Shown piece by piece: positions 44,855 to 56,700 of a DNA stretch of 64,000 nucleotides. The translations under genes were made by a program, and so were the position numbers. This stretch comes from Telopea speciosissima (taxonomy: Eukaryota > Streptophyta > Magnoliopsida > Proteales > Proteaceae), in contig NC_057919.1 in the NCBI RefSeq assembly GCF_018873765.1, forward strand, positions 69,992,984 through 70,056,983, read 5' to 3'. Below the pieces are notes generated by a model, which saw only the letters and a list, made by a program, of their open reading frames with translations, did no database searches and was not told where the DNA came from. Each line of letters starts with the position of its first letter. The first letter of the stretch is position 1.

Positions 44855-45935
44855 AGCCGAAACCTATCAAAACCACCGAGTTGTCTTGGTTTCGCAAGTT
44901 TCCGAGACGAGTTATGAGGAGAATTTAAAAAAATTCAAAAACTTGACCAGGTTTCGATGGTTTCGGTCCAGGTTTCAACCAAAACAGTGGTTTCGATCGA
45001 AACCTGGTCGAACAATGGAACCAAGGATATAAAATCCCAGGTTCCGACCTTATTGTTCATTTCTCTTCAAAAACTCATCAGAAAGTGGAGGATTTCGATG
45101 GTTTTGACCTTTGAGACCATTTTTTACCCAGTTTTTTGCTTTTTTGCTGGAATCTTGCCACAAACTTGCTACCAACAGCTTGAATTTGCAATCCCTACTC
45201 CAATTTGGTCATCTCTTGAAGAAGGTAATAGTGTGTCAAATCCAAAAAAAAATCATTTTCTTTTGTACTTTTTTAATAAATATATGGTTGATTGTTTTCA
45301 AATTTTTATATATGAGTTGCAATGGCCTGATCTACAACTCTAACTGAGCAGGTTTTTTTTTTTTTTATAGTTGAATTATTGTTAAATTTTATGCTCATAA
45401 ATGTCATTTTCTTACAACATTTATTTGAAAAAAGTATGTCATATATATATTGGATGATGATCAATTTAATATATATAAGACATCGGTGGCTGATCTACGG
45501 CATGACAGTGTCAAATTTTTTTGTTTTTATTTATTTAATTATATTTTTTGAATTTTAAAATATAATTGCTGAAATTATAGAAAATACATAATAAATAACA
45601 TACCACTTTAGTGTTTGTATCAACGCGTATATTAGTAAACTTGGGTCAATAACCACAAGTACCATTTGAGTGATTTTTTGGTGAAATTAATTCATGGATT
45701 GTGTTTAAAATGTCAAAAAATAGGCAATCTGCAAAAAAGCAGACCTAAAAAACATTTTTTTGGGGTTGAAACCATGGTTTCCCCATCAATGGGAAAAAAA
45801 AAACCTGGTTTTGACCAAAACTCGATTTTGGCCAGGTCGAAACCTGGTCGTAACCCGAGTTTTTTTTCTTTGGTTTTGGGTCCTTCACTGATGTTACTGC
45901 CAACTCGCCTCAACTTAACTCGGTATTATTTCAAG
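44855..45935. repeat. Old inverted-repeat element of the cgag family
   Basis: The left part (ccgagttgtcttggtttcgc, gaaacctggtcg) and right part (ggtcgaaacctggtcg, ccaactcgcctcaacttaac) carry related inverted words around an AT-rich core. Boundaries and duplication could not be fixed. It is probably a relative of the MITE at 39287-40028. Confidence 0.35.
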
Positions 45936-46158
45936 TAAATGGAATCGGTTACATTAATATTTTTTTCGAGTAATTTCAAATTGAGGAAGTGCTTTCTCTC
46001 AGGAGTATGGCTCATGCACGCATGCAAGGGCCAATGGTATAGCACACGGGAGCATCAAGTGGGGCATCATTTGCACATTTCTTGGCGAGAGTGGTCCCCA
46101 TGTGTCTAGGCATGGTATAAGTTGTACACTCCTGAATAAAAAAAAATTCCCTTTCTAA

Positions 46159-46333
46159 TTATTTGTAAGGGAAAGTTTTCACACACGGTTGTGCATGTGA
46201 GAGGGCGGAAGTTTCACGATATTAATTAATGAGTAGGGGTTTATCAGTTTATGACTTTTCCAACTCTTTGTGAGAGGAGACACGACCGTGTATGGTTACA
46301 CGGTCATGTATGAAAACTCCCCCCTTATTTGTA
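46159..46333. mobile_element. Mutator-like MITE with 9-bp TSD
   Basis: The element at 46168-46324 (157 bp) has ends agggaaagttttcac and, reversed, gggggagttttcat, and both arms include acacggt/accgtgt words. It is flanked by the exact 9-bp duplication ttatttgta (46159-46167 and 46325-46333). No coding capacity. Confidence 0.8.
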
Positions 46334-46909
46334 TTCAAGGACTAAGCCAATCCTTTGACAAAAAGCTTTGGAAATTGTGTAGAGGATATTGAGAACAGTG
46401 GAAGGGTATTGTCAATTTCGTTCAATAGGGGTGGGAGTAATAATAATCCTAGAAAAGTAGATGTTTTCTCCACCCCCAGTGCAAGAAAACCTTCATCATT
46501 TTTTAAAGCCATACTTATTACTAGTCTGCTTATGTATGTCTTTTATAGTTACTTATCTTAGAATCTTTGTAGGTCTGGTTTAGTTTCTTTAATTTGAATT
46601 AAATCATCCCTCCATATTGGAGCATTTTGAGGTTTCTGTTGCACATGTTTATGCCCTTCAAACGATTTTCTCGCAATTTATCCAACATTGTAACTACTTC
46701 TAAATTAGCTCTAATTTGTTTATTAATTATTATTTTTTTAAAATTTGTACCACTCATACATCTCAACGTTTTATTTCAATTACACTAAGTTTTGTTTTGG
46801 TAGAAAGAGGGCTATTCATTCATGCACGTCCAACGCCAGAAAAACACAAAACATAAACTGGATAGATAGCATGACAAGCACAAGGAACCCGTACACAGTA
46901 CCCGGGACC

Positions 46910-47480
46910 AAGGAGTGGAAGTCGATCCGATCACACATGCTATTGACCGGGTCATCCAGACTAGGGGATGGGTAACAACCATTTCCCTAGGTAATTTGCT
47001 ATTAACATAGCTTACATAATAAAGCGCATGCACTAACGTCTCATATAAATAGACCCCATCTTTTATGACGCATGCTAGACAAAACACTGGAATCTTGGTT
47101 ACCCATGGCAGACAGACAGCTGACACAGAGGTCGGAAGCCAATAAGAGTCACAGGTAGCATGCGGCAGGTTCGTGATGGGCCTTGCAGTTGTTCCAGGGT
47201 AAAAATCTTCACCTTCGTCAGCGATGGCGATGGTGATGACAACGCCGTAGTCGGTAGAACCTGCATCATCACAAACAAAATGGAAAAAAATCGAACCGTC
47301 CTTGGTTGGGAACCCCTCGGTGTTGCCCACGAAAAAGAGCACACACATCATGATTTTTTGACGATGGTAAAAAACCATAACAGAGACGGAACAGGGGAAA
47401 ACAGGGGGCATCGGCTTCATAGGAGGGGGATGTGAGTGGGTGGGCCGGTGGGAGGAGGCAGCATGGATGGGGTGGAGGGA
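46910..47480. repeat. Dispersed repeat family, copy 2
   Basis: Second copy of the family at 19545-20330, in the same orientation and with the same motif order. Long apparent reading frames on the reverse strand here are low-complexity and do not match the other copy, so I do not call a gene. Confidence 0.5.
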
Positions 47481-47492
47481 ATAGCGTGCTAC

Positions 47493-47530
47493 AGGGGAGG
47501 GGGAGGGGGAGGGGGAGGGGGAGAGGGAGG
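47493..47530. repeat. (GGGGGA)n tract, possible G-quadruplex
   Basis: Five or more G runs of four to five bases separated by single A residues, on the plus strand. A (CAC)n run lies at about 47636-47660. Confidence 0.8.
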
Positions 47531-47699
47531 GTGGGAACATCCAAAGCCTAGATTTGGATGGATGTGAGAAGAGGTGAGTAAAATCAGCATAATAAGTGAA
47601 CAACCAACACATATGCAAGCCCTCAAGCCCACACGTGCACCACCACCACCACCACCGCCACAACAAAGACATAAGAAAAGGTTAGAGAAACTCAAATCT

Positions 47700-48490
47700 T
47701 CCCAATTCTTCTTCCACTCCTGTTCTTGGGGGCGAACTTTATCTTCTCCTTCACTAAAGCTGCACTACTGTTCAATATTTTGAAGGCCGTTATTAATCTT
47801 ACTGAAGAGAGATCTGGGTTCTTCGATGTCTTGTCTCTTGGAGCAATCAAGAACACGGGTCCAAGCCCCAGTGGAGGAGAACACAGGCAGACCAACTTAC
47901 AAACTCCTAGTTCTGAGATGAGGCGAGTGAAGTGGGAGGTCGATCGGCCGAGACCTGAGGCAGGGGAGAGAAGGCAAAGAAAGGGGAGGGGAAAAGAAAG
48001 GAAAAGAAAAAAGGGAATAGGGCACGCCACTGGGATGGAGGGGAACACGCCACTGTGGCGGAGAAGAATCATGCCACAGGGGCGGAAGGGCTACATTTTG
48101 AAGCAGAGATCATACGTAGAGAAGAGAGTTACAGAGCTTCTTACGGCAGCTCAGAAAGGGTTCTCTAGAGTTCTCTAACTACACTAAGTTTGATTATATG
48201 GTTTCTCACTATCCAATAGTTAGTTCCATGTATCATTGTTGGTCCTATAACTGTCATATCAATTTTTCCTTTGAGTTTTAAAGGAATACATCATTCACAC
48301 AACACTCCAAATGCCACCCCCTCCACTTCATTCACCATATATATTCTAATTTTTTGGCAACATCATCTTCTATTTCTCATTCTTCATTTATATTGAACAT
48401 ATGGTATACCTAAAATTTTCACTTTGTGGTATTTCCCTATCATCAATTTGCACCACCTACTATCGAAAAAAAAAAAAGTTTTCACCACCT
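47700..48490. other. No gene supported
   Basis: An open frame at 47726-48178 becomes a basic low-complexity stretch and shows no known domain. It probably belongs to repeat DNA adjoining the gag relic. Confidence 0.4.
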
Positions 48491-48494
48491 CACT

Positions 48495-48800
48495 TTCAAG
48501 TTAGCTTTTTCGTTAGCGGTCTGAAGGAGCAAATCAAGGAAGACGTTCTACTTGGTTGCTCCACAACCTTATCTACAGATATTGGATTGCCTTGACTGTA
48601 TGAGATCCGTGATCACTCACTTGAGAGAAAGAGCATTCCACTTGACATAGAACATCTTTCCATTTATCGAATCACATTAACAGATATGTATGCTGAGGGA
48701 CTTTGTTACAATTGTAATGAACGGTTCGTACATGGACATCGATGCAACAAATTGTTCTTGATCGAAAGTTGTTACGAAGAGGAGGAGGAGGGCACATGAG
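48495..48800 (+). mobile_element. Ty3/gypsy gag relic
   Basis: Translated pieces match plant Ty3/gypsy Gag: a FVSGLKEQIKEDV segment and a zinc-knuckle-like region (GLCYNCNERFVHGHRCN). It is a fossil fragment with no attached LTR or pol detected here, clearly broken and old. Confidence 0.7.
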
Positions 48801-49056
48801 AAAATCAAGGTCAACAACTATTTCCATCCTACGGTCTTGAGGACACGCCCATTCATTAAGGATGGAGGAGTCGTTGTGTGAACGTGCATGGGTTATTGCA
48901 TGTGTTGCATGAGTGATTTTATGATTGTATGTATTAACTATGGGGTCCACAAGGTATAGGAGTTGGTATATTACATGGCATAGTATCTTAGAAGTTCACA
49001 TGATAGTGGCAGGAGTTATTAAGAATTACTTGTTACATGGGTTCCTAGTGCATGGG

Positions 49057-49226
49057 TGATTATCTCCTACGGCCCAGCTGCCTGTAGTAGTCTGTGCGAC
49101 GTGACAGGGCCGTGCACGCAATGACCGCCTTACCCTGGCTCAGACAAGGCACTGGGCAAGGGGTAAGACGGTCATTGCACGCGCGGCCCAGTCTGCGTCG
49201 CACAGGCTGCTGGGTAGTAGACGATC
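49057..49226. mobile_element. Foldback MITE / long hairpin
   Basis: Two arms of roughly 70 nt pair around a loop of about 24 nt. The left arm has ctgtgcgacg and gcacgcaatgaccgccttac; the right has the reverse complement (gtaagacggtcattgcacgc, gcgtcgcacagg). It is markedly more GC-rich than its surroundings. No clear duplication was found; ends are approximate. Confidence 0.75.
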
Positions 49227-49399
49227 TGTATTGTATTATGAGAGTTGTATATCTACTTAAACTCTATCCACAGTAATGAAAGCAGTATTTGTGTATTATC
49301 CCACTACCTTGTGTAGTCCGTCTTTCTCTATAAAGACAACCATTCAATTGCCTACTAAGCTACCCTAATCTTTATCTCTTCGTTCTTATCAGCTACAAT

Positions 49400-49870
49400 A
49401 TAAGTAAGAAGGGGAGTTCATCCTTGTATAAACCGAGAGGATGTGTGGCAAGACTAGGAACGATAACGTAAGGAATGGCCATAATAGAGTTGAGTTGGGA
49501 GTAGCCCCTATTCATGAGAAGCTACAAGAGAGTTGTTTAAGGTGGCATGGTTATGTTCAACGGAGGCCTTGATATGCATCAGTACGGAAGAGTGATTTGA
49601 TTCAAATTGAAGGACCTAAGGAGCTATGGGCAGACCTTAAAATGACCTTAGTATAGTTTGGGCCTTGTCAAGTATGACTTCATGGAGGGCAACGATTCAT
49701 GTAGTCGACTTCATTTAGGTAGGATATCCTTGAGTTTTTATCGATGTTGCTCTGCTCTTTCCTTCTACTAGTATGTCTAATTGTTTTTTTTGTCTTTGCA
49801 AGGATCCATGTAGCCGGGGCCATTTAATTGGGTTAAGGCTGAGATGTTATTGTTGTCTACATATAGGAAA
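49400..49870 (+). mobile_element. RTE-type LINE 3' fragment, decayed
   Basis: Corresponds to the LINE tail at 58248-58732: a CGKTRN-like start, LRWHGYVQRR, and the 3' end ggatccatgtagccggggcc with a tttaattgggttaaggctga stretch and a short (gtt)n-like tail. It carries several stops and frame changes and is more decayed than the 58-kb copy. No target duplication was identified. Confidence 0.7.
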
Positions 49871-50114
49871 AGACTGGGCACGCCCATGGGCTTCATACTT
49901 GTGTACAAACCACACTAATGCACAAGAACAACCCATATACCAAGAAGACAGAAGCATTGACAAAACAGAACTCCTTATTTAGAACTTTCATGGCAACACT
50001 GAGCGAAGAGGGCTCATGTAAAACTGCATTTTACATAAAACTGAAGTTTTGGTAACTACTAACACTCTATATTACTAATAAATCTGCTAACTACTATTGT
50101 TGCCGCTGCTGCAA

Positions 50115-51433
50115 CTAAGAAGGGATTATTTTAGTCATGGACTGAGCTTGAATGGCTGTCAAGTTAGAACAGCAGAAGCTCTGCCACAACTCCATGGGAG
50201 ACAGTCCATCATGATCATTCTGCTCCTCCCCTTGAATAACTGCTTCGTATATCAAAATCACGGTGCTCCGAGCTGCATCTCGTGCTTCCGGTAGTCTGTC
50301 ATTCAACAAATCCGCTGCAACTTGGATCAACGAAACCAAGCCGAATTCCTTCATTCCTTCCAGTCCCTGAAGTTTAATTTGGAAGAAAGGGTTTGATCTT
50401 ATTATTCAATACATGATTTGGGAGCAAAAGGTTTATTCTGTAGTTAATAGTTACCATCTTGGAGACGCATTTTGAGATGGAGACAGCAGCTTTTGCTCTG
50501 ATTCTGAGGTTGGAGTGCGTGACACAAACCAGGAGCTTATTAAGCAAAGCAAGAGGGGGCAAGGACTCCACCATTCCTTGCAGCGCCTTTTCTGCTTCTT
50601 CTCGCACAAATTTTTTATCCTGAGACGCCTTCAGCAGAAGCTGGAGCAGCTGCGAACCCACACAATGGAAACCATTATTCATAAACAATCGATTACAAAA
50701 ATTTTCAGGGAGAAAGAAATAGGGTTTAGAATGGTTCTATACCATACCAAAGGGTCAAAGGCATCGGATGATACTATCTTCTCCCCGAAGGATTTGAAGA
50801 TATCGGAGGAAGCCATGATGGAGACCTTGCACAAAGCGCTTCTAGGATTATTCGTCGATTTCACCATCACCAACATCACTTTATCCCTATGACGCTCCAC
50901 CGATGCAAAATCAAAACCTTAAGATCAGGATTTCGAAATGGAGGGGGAAAAAATACGTGGAGAACGAGAGAAATAGAAAGATCGCCTTACAAAATCGGGA
51001 GCAGAAATGATGGGTGATGGATCGCAAATCCTCTGGCATGGTTCAGTGACTCGCACACTTTCATCCAGTCTTTTGAATCTAATTCCTCCATCAAAGTCTA
51101 ATGTATCCATCAACTAGAGTGTCAGTAGCACATAAAAAGGTGGGAAAATCGTATAAACAAAGAAGAAAGGGAAAAATAAAATTAGGGTTTCAAGAATCGG
51201 ATTGGAAGAGAAGTTACTTGAATCTTGGTTTCGGGATCTTCAATGGGTTTGAGATCATCTGAAGCAATATAATCAATTGCCGAATCACCAGTTCCCGCTG
51301 CTGGCATTGGAACCTTGTTTTCATCATTCACGCCCAAATCCGATGATTTTGGGATGCAAACGGCGGCTTTTGCGAGTTTTTTGGGCCTTTCAGGTACAAT
51401 TGGAAGAGCATTGTCTAGCGATCTGAGAGCCAT
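50115..51433 (-). CDS. TOG/ARM-repeat protein
   Basis: Five exons on the reverse strand: 51218-51433, 50991-51097, 50748-50886, 50455-50649, 50115-50366; all GT/AG with matching phases, total 909 nt, 302 residues plus stop. The N terminus is MALRSLDNALPIVPERPKK, then a linker, then helical repeats starting LMEELDSKDWMKVCESLNHA, with VKSTNNPRSALCKVSIMA, LLKASQDKKFVREEAEKAL, HSNLRIRAKAAVSISKCV and LLNDRLPEARDAARS. This matches a conserved plant family of about 300 residues with one TOG-like ARM array; related TOG proteins bind tubulin, so a microtubule role is inferred, not shown. The frame of exon 2 was fixed by the family sequence; other frames there are shadows. The gene looks intact. Confidence 0.88.
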
Positions 51434-51968
51434 TTCTCTGTTTAACTTGCTTGATAGCAGAGCGCTTGAAAGGGAGAGAGAAGGATGAATCTACACGCCA
51501 AATATGATGCAAGAAAGAAGTCGTAAGGATTTTGGCGATCTTTGTGATCTTGGCTTTGATCAAAAACCATTTTGTTGCTCACACTTTTAAATTTCAAAAT
51601 TTGAAAAAGTAGGAGAGCGGAAAGCAACGTTCGCTTTTTGTAACGGTTACATTTTAGTGGCTTTATTGTATGGACTTTTGGAGTCCGTGATAGAAAGAGA
51701 TGCTTTCCATAATTCCATGCATCTACGGTGATGACTGTTGCTGGGTCACTGGTTTGCACCATAAATGAGACAGGAAAAAGCATCTCGAGGGTGTTTCAGC
51801 ATATCGACCGTTTATTCGAAAGATTCTCCTAAGATTCTGTTTCTAGGGCCACGATTAACGAGGAGGAAGAGAGAGAACACCGAGATGGAAGCCCGAGGGT
51901 CCATCATCTTAAGAGATTAAGACGGAGTTCGGATCAGCTCCCTTCAAAGAAATTATTATATGGTACTA
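51434..51968. other. Upstream region of the TOG/ARM gene
   Basis: Probable promoter and 5' UTR for the reverse-strand gene. No individual element is supported. Confidence 0.4.
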
Positions 51969-52172
51969 GCATGGTCTGTGATCTCAGTATCGGCTAGATC
52001 GGATTGGATGGGTCAATACGGATCGGGATCACCTAAACTCAGGCAAATATGACACTTTTGTCCTTATTGATTTTTTTACATTTTTATCCCTGTCCGTACA
52101 GTTGGATCGAATCGATATCAGGATCAGTCTCGATCGATACCAATCCGATCCGATACCTTAAACCATGCATGG
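51969..52172. mobile_element. MITE of the cgatac-rich family, copy 2
   Basis: Left end gcatggtctgtgatctcag and right end ccgataccttaaaccatgc are inverted. The central words tatgacacttttgtcctta and tttttatccctgtccgta are shared with the copy at 25023-25240. No clean duplication was seen. Confidence 0.65.
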
Positions 52173-53780
52173 TAGAGGTTCTCTCTAAGTAAGCAGTGTA
52201 GGGGGAGCACACAAGTGATCAACGAGAAAATGGTTTCGTAAATAAGGGAATAGAAAGGCCATTTCATGTGGGTACGAGAGAGATGGAGAGAGACTTCAAT
52301 AATGTACCTTCTAGTGCTTGGTTCAAAAAACATTTTCCCTTGTTAAATATCTATCAAAAAAAGGGGGAGTCTCAGAGTTAGTGGCATATGGATCACATCG
52401 ATGGGAACAAAAAAACAGAGAAATAGAAAAGCAGAAGTGTTATCAAGGATTGAAGTCATTTCATGTGAGAAAGATAGAGAGGCTGTTAGTGTACCTATCG
52501 GTATCAATTGAGAAAACCTTTCTCTCATAAAAAAGAAAACTTCATCCACACATTCACACAAGGAGCCAAAAAGCTAAGTTTGTAGAATCTAACCACACTG
52601 TCAAGCGTTTGATGCCTTTTTCTTTCGTTGATCAAATGCTTTGTGCGATTGCTTTTCCTTCTACTTCATCTGCATTTTCTACAAATCCATAATCATATGT
52701 AATTAAGTGTAAATCCCCAATGATATATAGTATAGATGCCCATCCTCCTTCCTTAGAGTCCAAGTTTAAACTACCATCAGTTAAGAGAATATGACTATTC
52801 AATGGAGCATTCAAGATGGTTAGAGGTAAAAGAGATGGATAGAGATGGTTCACAGTTTTGAGAGGTTTGAGAAGGGGTATGCTCAGGCGGTAAAGAATTG
52901 GAGATATGAGGGTGATGGATAGTTGAAACCCATTTCCTGATATTTGCAATCACTCGATAGAAGAGGGTGAGTGTTTGCACCCATTTTTCCCCCCTTCCTT
53001 TTTATATTTCATAACCTACTTTTAGTCAAATACCTCCTGTGTAATGGAATGCATTTGATTGCATTACTGTGCACCCTCTTAATAGTTCTGGACTTTTAAA
53101 TCTTTATTTTGCCATGTGGCCTAAGCAGAGCGGAACTCGACATGTGAGTAGGGGGCCTTGGGATCTACTTGTCCATAAAATCTCAGCCCCATGCAAATAT
53201 CCAATATGTCACATGAAAGCTCAGCAACAGATCTTACCCTTAAATAGATGGTCTTCAAAAGAAATATAAAGATTTTAATTGAAGATTTTAGTTATTACAT
53301 TTAATAGAATTATGAGTTGGTTACAGAATTATTGTTTGCCTCAGTTCAAAGTTTTATTTTATTCTTGTTTCAATTTTGTTTTACCTTTCAACATTTCCAA
53401 CAAACCACATGTAAGCCCTCTGCACTGAACCTTACTTCCCCAACCACTGCGCTGGATAAGAAGTGGAGCATACAGCACCAAAATAATCCAGATCTGTTTA
53501 ATGGTTTACATCAACAATTCCATATCTTATGACTTCAATACAATATGCAGAAAATTACAAGAAGTGGGACACAACAAAACTTAGAAATGGAAAATAGTAA
53601 TAACATTTTCTTTTGGGAGAGTAGTGATAGCATTTCAAGGAGAGCCCAACTACAACCATTTGATGCAGCAAATGAAAAAGAAATGAGCATGGACTCTCAA
53701 AGGATTCACTGAAATTGATATTAGGAAAGAGCACACTAGCTCAATACAACACAGACAGAACTCACTTTCCCTAGTATTTT
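52173..53780. other. No gene recognised
   Basis: Intergenic DNA between the TOG/ARM gene and the end of the capping-protein gene. Short frames only, none with motifs; the latter part probably includes the 3' UTR of the reverse-strand capping-protein gene. Confidence 0.5.
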
Positions 53781-56700
53781 TCACTTCCCAATTCCAAGTT
53801 CTTTTGTAATATCTCTGGTGACACTAATTTGCAAAGTGTTATGCCATGGAAACAGGGTACGAGTGACAGGAAGCTTCCTCCGAAGGTCCTGAACCACAAA
53901 GCACAAACAGAAGGATTTTAACCAATTGAAGTGCCTTTCTAAAACAAACAATTGAAGAGCTTGACCAGCTTGGGAGACAAGATATAAAGAGAGTGTATTA
54001 TATATTGAAGGCTTTCTATATGTGACCAATTTGACTCTGGATTGATAATGTAGTAAGGATTCTTTGGACATCACTTGATGATAATAGTCACAATGGTATG
54101 ATATTGGGGGCTATAGCCTATCAAAAAGTGGCTTTTTGACTGGCTTCATTATTGACTACATGTGCACCAGTACAATAGAATTCGAATATAATTTCCACTT
54201 GTCCAAACTTCAAGGGCATTTTCTTTTATTTTTTAATAATAAAAAACAATACCTTGAAAGTTGTATCCGGCAATTTTGCATAGGACACCTGCCAACATGG
54301 AACTGTTAGTAGAGAAAAACTCATGTCAATAATATATTCTCAATCATCTGATGATATTAAGAGAGATAAATATGAACCTCAAGAGATGCCATATACTCAG
54401 TTTCATGGTGGCGAATAATGTTTGCTACAGCAATTGCACAATCTTCAGGGAGCTGAAACAGAAACAAAAGTCTAAGTCACATATATTAGGTTAGCAACAG
54501 AAAGGGAGGCACAAAGAAGCATGAAGAGAGTGGACAAGCAAATGCTTTTTCAGGAATTTAACTCCCTATAGTTGACTAATGAATGCATGACAAATTAGTC
54601 ACATAGAAAGCATGGTCCTAGCTGTCAACTTTTTCTCTGAACCACTCATTATAGTATTACTGATGGTCTCATGATCCAAATAAATTTGATGATTAGAAGT
54701 CAGAATGGAATTTTTTGGCTCTCATATGTGCAATACAAGAGCACAATGTATCTCAAACTCCTGAATATACTGTAAGTGTAAAACTATCACATTGGTGAAA
54801 TGTTGAAGGCCTACATTAAATATATAAATATTACAATAAATATAAATTAGCAATTGCTGATCTCGGTCTGAATCAATTCCATACTTATGGATTCACATCC
54901 AACTGCGATCCAGATCTTGATATTATAATCAATTTGGATTACTTTTTGTACATTACACACTGCAAGAGCCAAATTTCCTCACATCCTAACCTAGCCTGGA
55001 TTTGGATATGATCCAACTTACAAGTCCAAATTGAACCCAAATTTCAAAGAAGCTTCCAATGTCAAGATCCAGGCCAGGCAAGAAAATATATATATTGGTC
55101 AGAATATTCTTGGATCCAGCCCACTCCATTCATGCCCTACTTCAACTATAGCCTGGTGTAAAATGTTCTATAATCTACTCAAAACCTTTTATTTCAGCAA
55201 TTAAAGAACAAAAAGACATGGATTTGCTCCAACAGAGTTACAGGCACATAATTTAGAAGTATTGTGTTCCATCAATATGGATATGTGACAATTGGACTGT
55301 TCATATCAACCTGAAAAATAGTTGAATCCATGCATTCATGTTCAGTGTCCAGTTGAACATTCCCTTCTTCAAAATAGTGGGCCCCCACCTGAAACATGCA
55401 CATACTATGTTCTTAACAAGTTCAAAAGTACGCATGCAATGTCAGACACAGTTTCTCGTCAAGGAGATGTATAAATCCAGAGGCTTAGATCACAAGCCAT
55501 ACCTGTATTTTACCTCTTACTTCTATCATTTGCACATCATCCTTAAATCCAATATTCCAGATTGAGCGCCAATTTCCATTGCTGTCCAGTAAAACAGAAC
55601 AAAAGTAAGAACCTTCACGCCGAATAAAAAATTTTGTGTCTTAAATCTAAATTGTACATGTCAGACAGTGCATGGGCATGGTTCAAGTATGAGAGCCACA
55701 AAGAATATGATCAAGGGATTAGTTTTCATCAATTAAACCATGGAAAAGATAAGGGTCAGATAAATTTAAGCCAGACAACTAAAGAAATTAGCCAGGGGAG
55801 AAAGACCATTGAATAAATATAAAAAATAAAACCATTATTAACTACATAATTTATAACTTCACGCACCAAAAATTTTGGGGGCTGTTTCTTGCAGCAGAAA
55901 TAACCACTGTGAGTTCAAAATTTGATCCTGGTCCTTCCACATCTTTTCCATTAACACAGTAAACTGAGCAGACACCTTTTGGATACAATTCACCAACATA
56001 TTTGATGACTTCTGCATCCAGAGCACATCTGCCATGAACTGGATAAGAAAATCGTAGAAAGTAACATGAAGCCTGAAAAATAATAACACCTTCTCATTTA
56101 AGTTTCTTTCAATCTTGACCCATTTAACTCACCCAGCCGGTCAAGGATTAGCAATATACACATGGATTACATTCTTGGGAAGGATAGAGGTGGCAGGAGC
56201 AAAATAATAGATAATAACTGTTAATTCTTCAAATTTTAGTACATCTTCAAACAAATTAAGAAATATCTTAACACAAAAAGTTCAAGCATATCCAAAATGG
56301 ATAGGATGATTTTAAAACACAACAACATACCATAGGCCGTAGCTTAAGATAGCCATGTTCATGGTTTGGGCAGTCATTAGTCAAACTGCCGACCACCATG
56401 ATCACACCAATCCCCTAGACTGCCAGATGAGGATATACCGTTTAACAGTCTGAGTCCTAAGGATGTCAAAATGGAACCGAAACCGAATATCAGAATCCGA
56501 ACCGACCGTTTATGATTGAATCGAACCGCACCGCAGAAAAATGATCCGGTTTTGATTTTATAGGTTCTCTTCCCGGTTCGGTTTTGATTTTCACCGTAAA
56601 ACAGCGGTTCTAAACCGAATAAGAAACCGAAAAAACAAAATAAAAATCGATACCTCTTACTTTAATACTAACCCATGCATCAATTGGATTAATTAATAAT

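Noticed and set aside
46812-47672. Long reverse-strand ORF of 286 codons
   Set aside because: It overlaps a dispersed repeat and low-complexity GGGGGA/CAC tracts, and the other repeat copy does not keep this frame.
48401-48595. Separate small gene at 48.4 kb
   Set aside because: Its C-terminal part is the Ty3/gypsy Gag relic, so it belongs to that fossil.
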